Below are positions 14,773-15,697 of a stretch of DNA of 15,697 nt, piece after piece. A program made the translations under genes and the position numbers. The notes beneath the pieces were generated by a model. The model had not been told where the DNA came from and did not search any database. It was given only the letters and a program-made list of their open reading frames with translations. This DNA is from an uncultured Trueperaceae bacterium (GTDB lineage Bacteria; Deinococcota; Deinococci; Deinococcales; Trueperaceae), in contig CALDPK010000251.1 in the NCBI GenBank assembly GCA_937911855.1, positions 1 through 15,697 on the forward strand. The letters run 5' to 3'. The number at the start of each line of letters is the position of its first letter. The first letter of the stretch is position 1.

Positions 14773-15289
14773 ACTGGTCACCCCGCTGGCGAGTGGCCAG
14801 GTGGCACGCGTGATGCAATCGCTCGGTCGCGGATACGTGCGATACGTCAACGACCGCTACCGCCGGACCGGCACGCTATGGGAGGGGCGGTACAAGTCCT
14901 GCCCGGTGATGGACAACGACTACCTCCTGCGCTGCCAGCGCTACATCGAGCTCAACCCGTTGCGTGCGCGCATGGTGGAAGACCCCGCCCGCTACCGCTG
15001 GTCGAGCCATCGCGGCAGCACCACGCCGCCTGCCGACCCGCTGATCACCCCGCATCGCGCCTGGCTCGACCTCGGACCGGACATGCCCACGCGCCATCGT
15101 GCGTGGCGCGCCCTGGTGATGGACACCGTAGACCCGGGCGAAACCGACCATATCCGGCTGCACCTGCAACGCCAGCACCTCTACGGACCCGACCGCTTTC
15201 GCAGGGCCATCGAAGCACAACTGGGCCGGACAGTCGGACCAAGAAAGATCGGGCGGCCGCGTAAATCAGCTGCCCTCGCAGAGGAATGA
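14771..15289 (+). pseudogene. REP-associated tyrosine (Y1) transposase remnant 2, lacks N-terminus
   Basis: From 14771 the frame reads LLVTPLASGQVARVMQSLGR, YVRYVNDRYRRTGTLWEGRY, LLRCQRYIELNPLRARMVED and RYRWSSHRG, followed by LYGPDRFRRAIEAQLGR and a basic end with the stop at 15287-15289. This is the C-terminal two-thirds of a Y1 (IS200/IS605-like, TnpA_REP) transposase, which nicks single-stranded DNA at REP hairpins with a tyrosine. The family has the HUH metal motif (typically MPNHVHLL) immediately before LLVTP; here that motif and everything before it are replaced by the end motif of remnant 1. It cannot be active. The frame is open back to 14522, but that part is an unrelated reading of ftsW and remnant 1. 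Confidence 0.85.
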
Positions 15290-15293
15290 GAAA

Positions 15294-15316
15294 GTGCACT
15301 CTGACCCCTGTTTTTT
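15294..15316 (+). repeat. End motif of transposase remnant 2
   Basis: Five bases after the TGA of remnant 2 comes GTGCACTCTGACCCC and then TGTTTTTT. It parallels the motif after remnant 1. The CTGACCCC and T-run form is, from memory, common next to this transposase type in other genomes; that was not checked. Confidence 0.5.
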
Positions 15317-15356
15317 GCCCGCTTCGACCGGGTAATGCTTGCCATCCCGCAGTTTC

Positions 15357-15473
15357 TCATCCGAGCCTGTACGACACCTTGGTACCCTCAACCGAGATCA
15401 GCTTGCGGTCCTTCAGGCTCGCCATCACCTGGGGCACGACGCGCGCACCCGGTGCAGGCACCGTCGGCCCGAG
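15357..15473 (-). pseudogene. Short coding remnant, unrecognised
   Basis: On the minus strand, 38 codons follow in the same frame directly after the TGA of the next upstream fragment and read GARVVPQVMASLKDRKLISV then EGTKVSYRLG before a TGA at 15357-15359. The helix-turn-strand look of SLKDRKLISVEGTKVSYRL resembles the C-terminal winged-helix-like ends of some regulators or nucleases, but I cannot place it. It may be the end of a broken gene or simply read-through sequence. Confidence 0.3.
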
Positions 15474-15697
15474 TCAACGCGCTTCGGGCAATGCCTTCGA
15501 GCGCCGCCCCGTCGTCGCGGCACCCCAGGTCAGCAGCGAAAGCGTCTGTCCGTCGGCGTCGAAGCGGATCTCGAAAGGACGCTCAGCGGCGAACCAGTGC
15601 GTCGCCGACACCGGGCGGAAGGTCCATTTCACGCGCTGCCCGGCCAGACGCCCGACCAGCGCGTCGCCCTCGGCGCGCAGCTCGAGGACCAGCGGTG
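15474..15697 (-). CDS. C-terminal fragment of an unrecognised protein
   Basis: A minus-strand frame enters from the right edge and runs 73 codons to a TGA at 15474-15476. It includes LRAEGDALVGRLAGQRVKWT, FAAERPFEIRFDADGQTLSL and LTWG. Third codon positions are almost all G or C, as in true genes here. The alternating strands with GDALVGRLAGQ and FEIRFDADGQ recall the small beta domain at the C-terminus of some serine hydrolases (DUF3471-like), but this is a weak resemblance. It is not part of ftsW or any cell-wall gene. Confidence 0.5.
   Translation of the reverse strand, partial: PLVLELRAEGDALVGRLAGQRVKWTFRPVSATHWFAAERPFEIRFDADGQTLSLLTWGAATTGRRSKALPEAR

Overview
The window is a GC-rich (visibly about 60-65 %), densely coded bacterial chromosome segment. 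The likely source is a member of the Deinococcota, perhaps outside the genus Deinococcus (for example a Trueperaceae-like lineage). This is inferred from protein character only: a MraZ that begins MPFGEY and carries FIRFFYSGA, unusually short MraY (298 aa) and FtsI (458 aa), and the order mraZ-rsmH-ftsL-ftsI-murF-mraY-murD-ftsW with murE absent. No database was searched, so treat the taxonomy as a hypothesis.

Layout. 1-312: the 3' end of a NYN-domain (LabA-like) RNase gene and its terminator. 313-2304 (-): ligA, NAD-dependent DNA ligase. 2353-3603: an orphan BMP-family periplasmic solute-binding protein with its own extended -10 promoter and a strong terminator. 3644-4003: rnpB, the RNase P RNA, read on + and convergent with pabB (4040-5212, -), which supplies 4-amino-4-deoxychorismate for folate. 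5261-5944: an unrecognised lipoprotein. 6008-6958 (-): a D-2-hydroxyacid dehydrogenase. 6983-7333: the control region of the division and cell wall (dcw) cluster, with three GTGGG boxes at an exact 10-base period (the expected MraZ operator), a promoter and a structured leader.

7334-14580: the dcw cluster on +. Most genes overlap by a few bases (ATGA or GTGA junctions). mraZ regulates the cluster and rsmH modifies 16S rRNA. ftsL, ftsI and ftsW form the septal synthase part. murF, murD and mraY make UDP-MurNAc-pentapeptide and then lipid I. The only real gap in the cluster is 59 bases between ftsI and murF, where murE would usually sit; a TATACT box there may be a second promoter.

14581-15316: the cluster breaks off. 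ftsW is cut after about 221 residues and runs in frame into the C-terminal tail of a REP-associated tyrosine (Y1) transposase. A second, 5'-truncated transposase follows. Both remnants end with a CAC(T)CTG(A/G)CCCC plus T-run motif just after the stop. 15317-15697 holds unrelated minus-strand coding fragments and no ftsW 3' end. FtsW is normally needed for division, so this is either a rearrangement with another ftsW elsewhere or an assembly join at a dispersed repeat.

The points most worth a second look are the ftsW/transposase junction, a MraY that lacks one of the three invariant aspartates (FMGGTGSE for FMGDTGS), the compact FtsI, the altered MurD P-loop, and the phased MraZ boxes with a leader hairpin next to the mraZ ribosome binding site. 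I did not find a convincing new multi-gene system.
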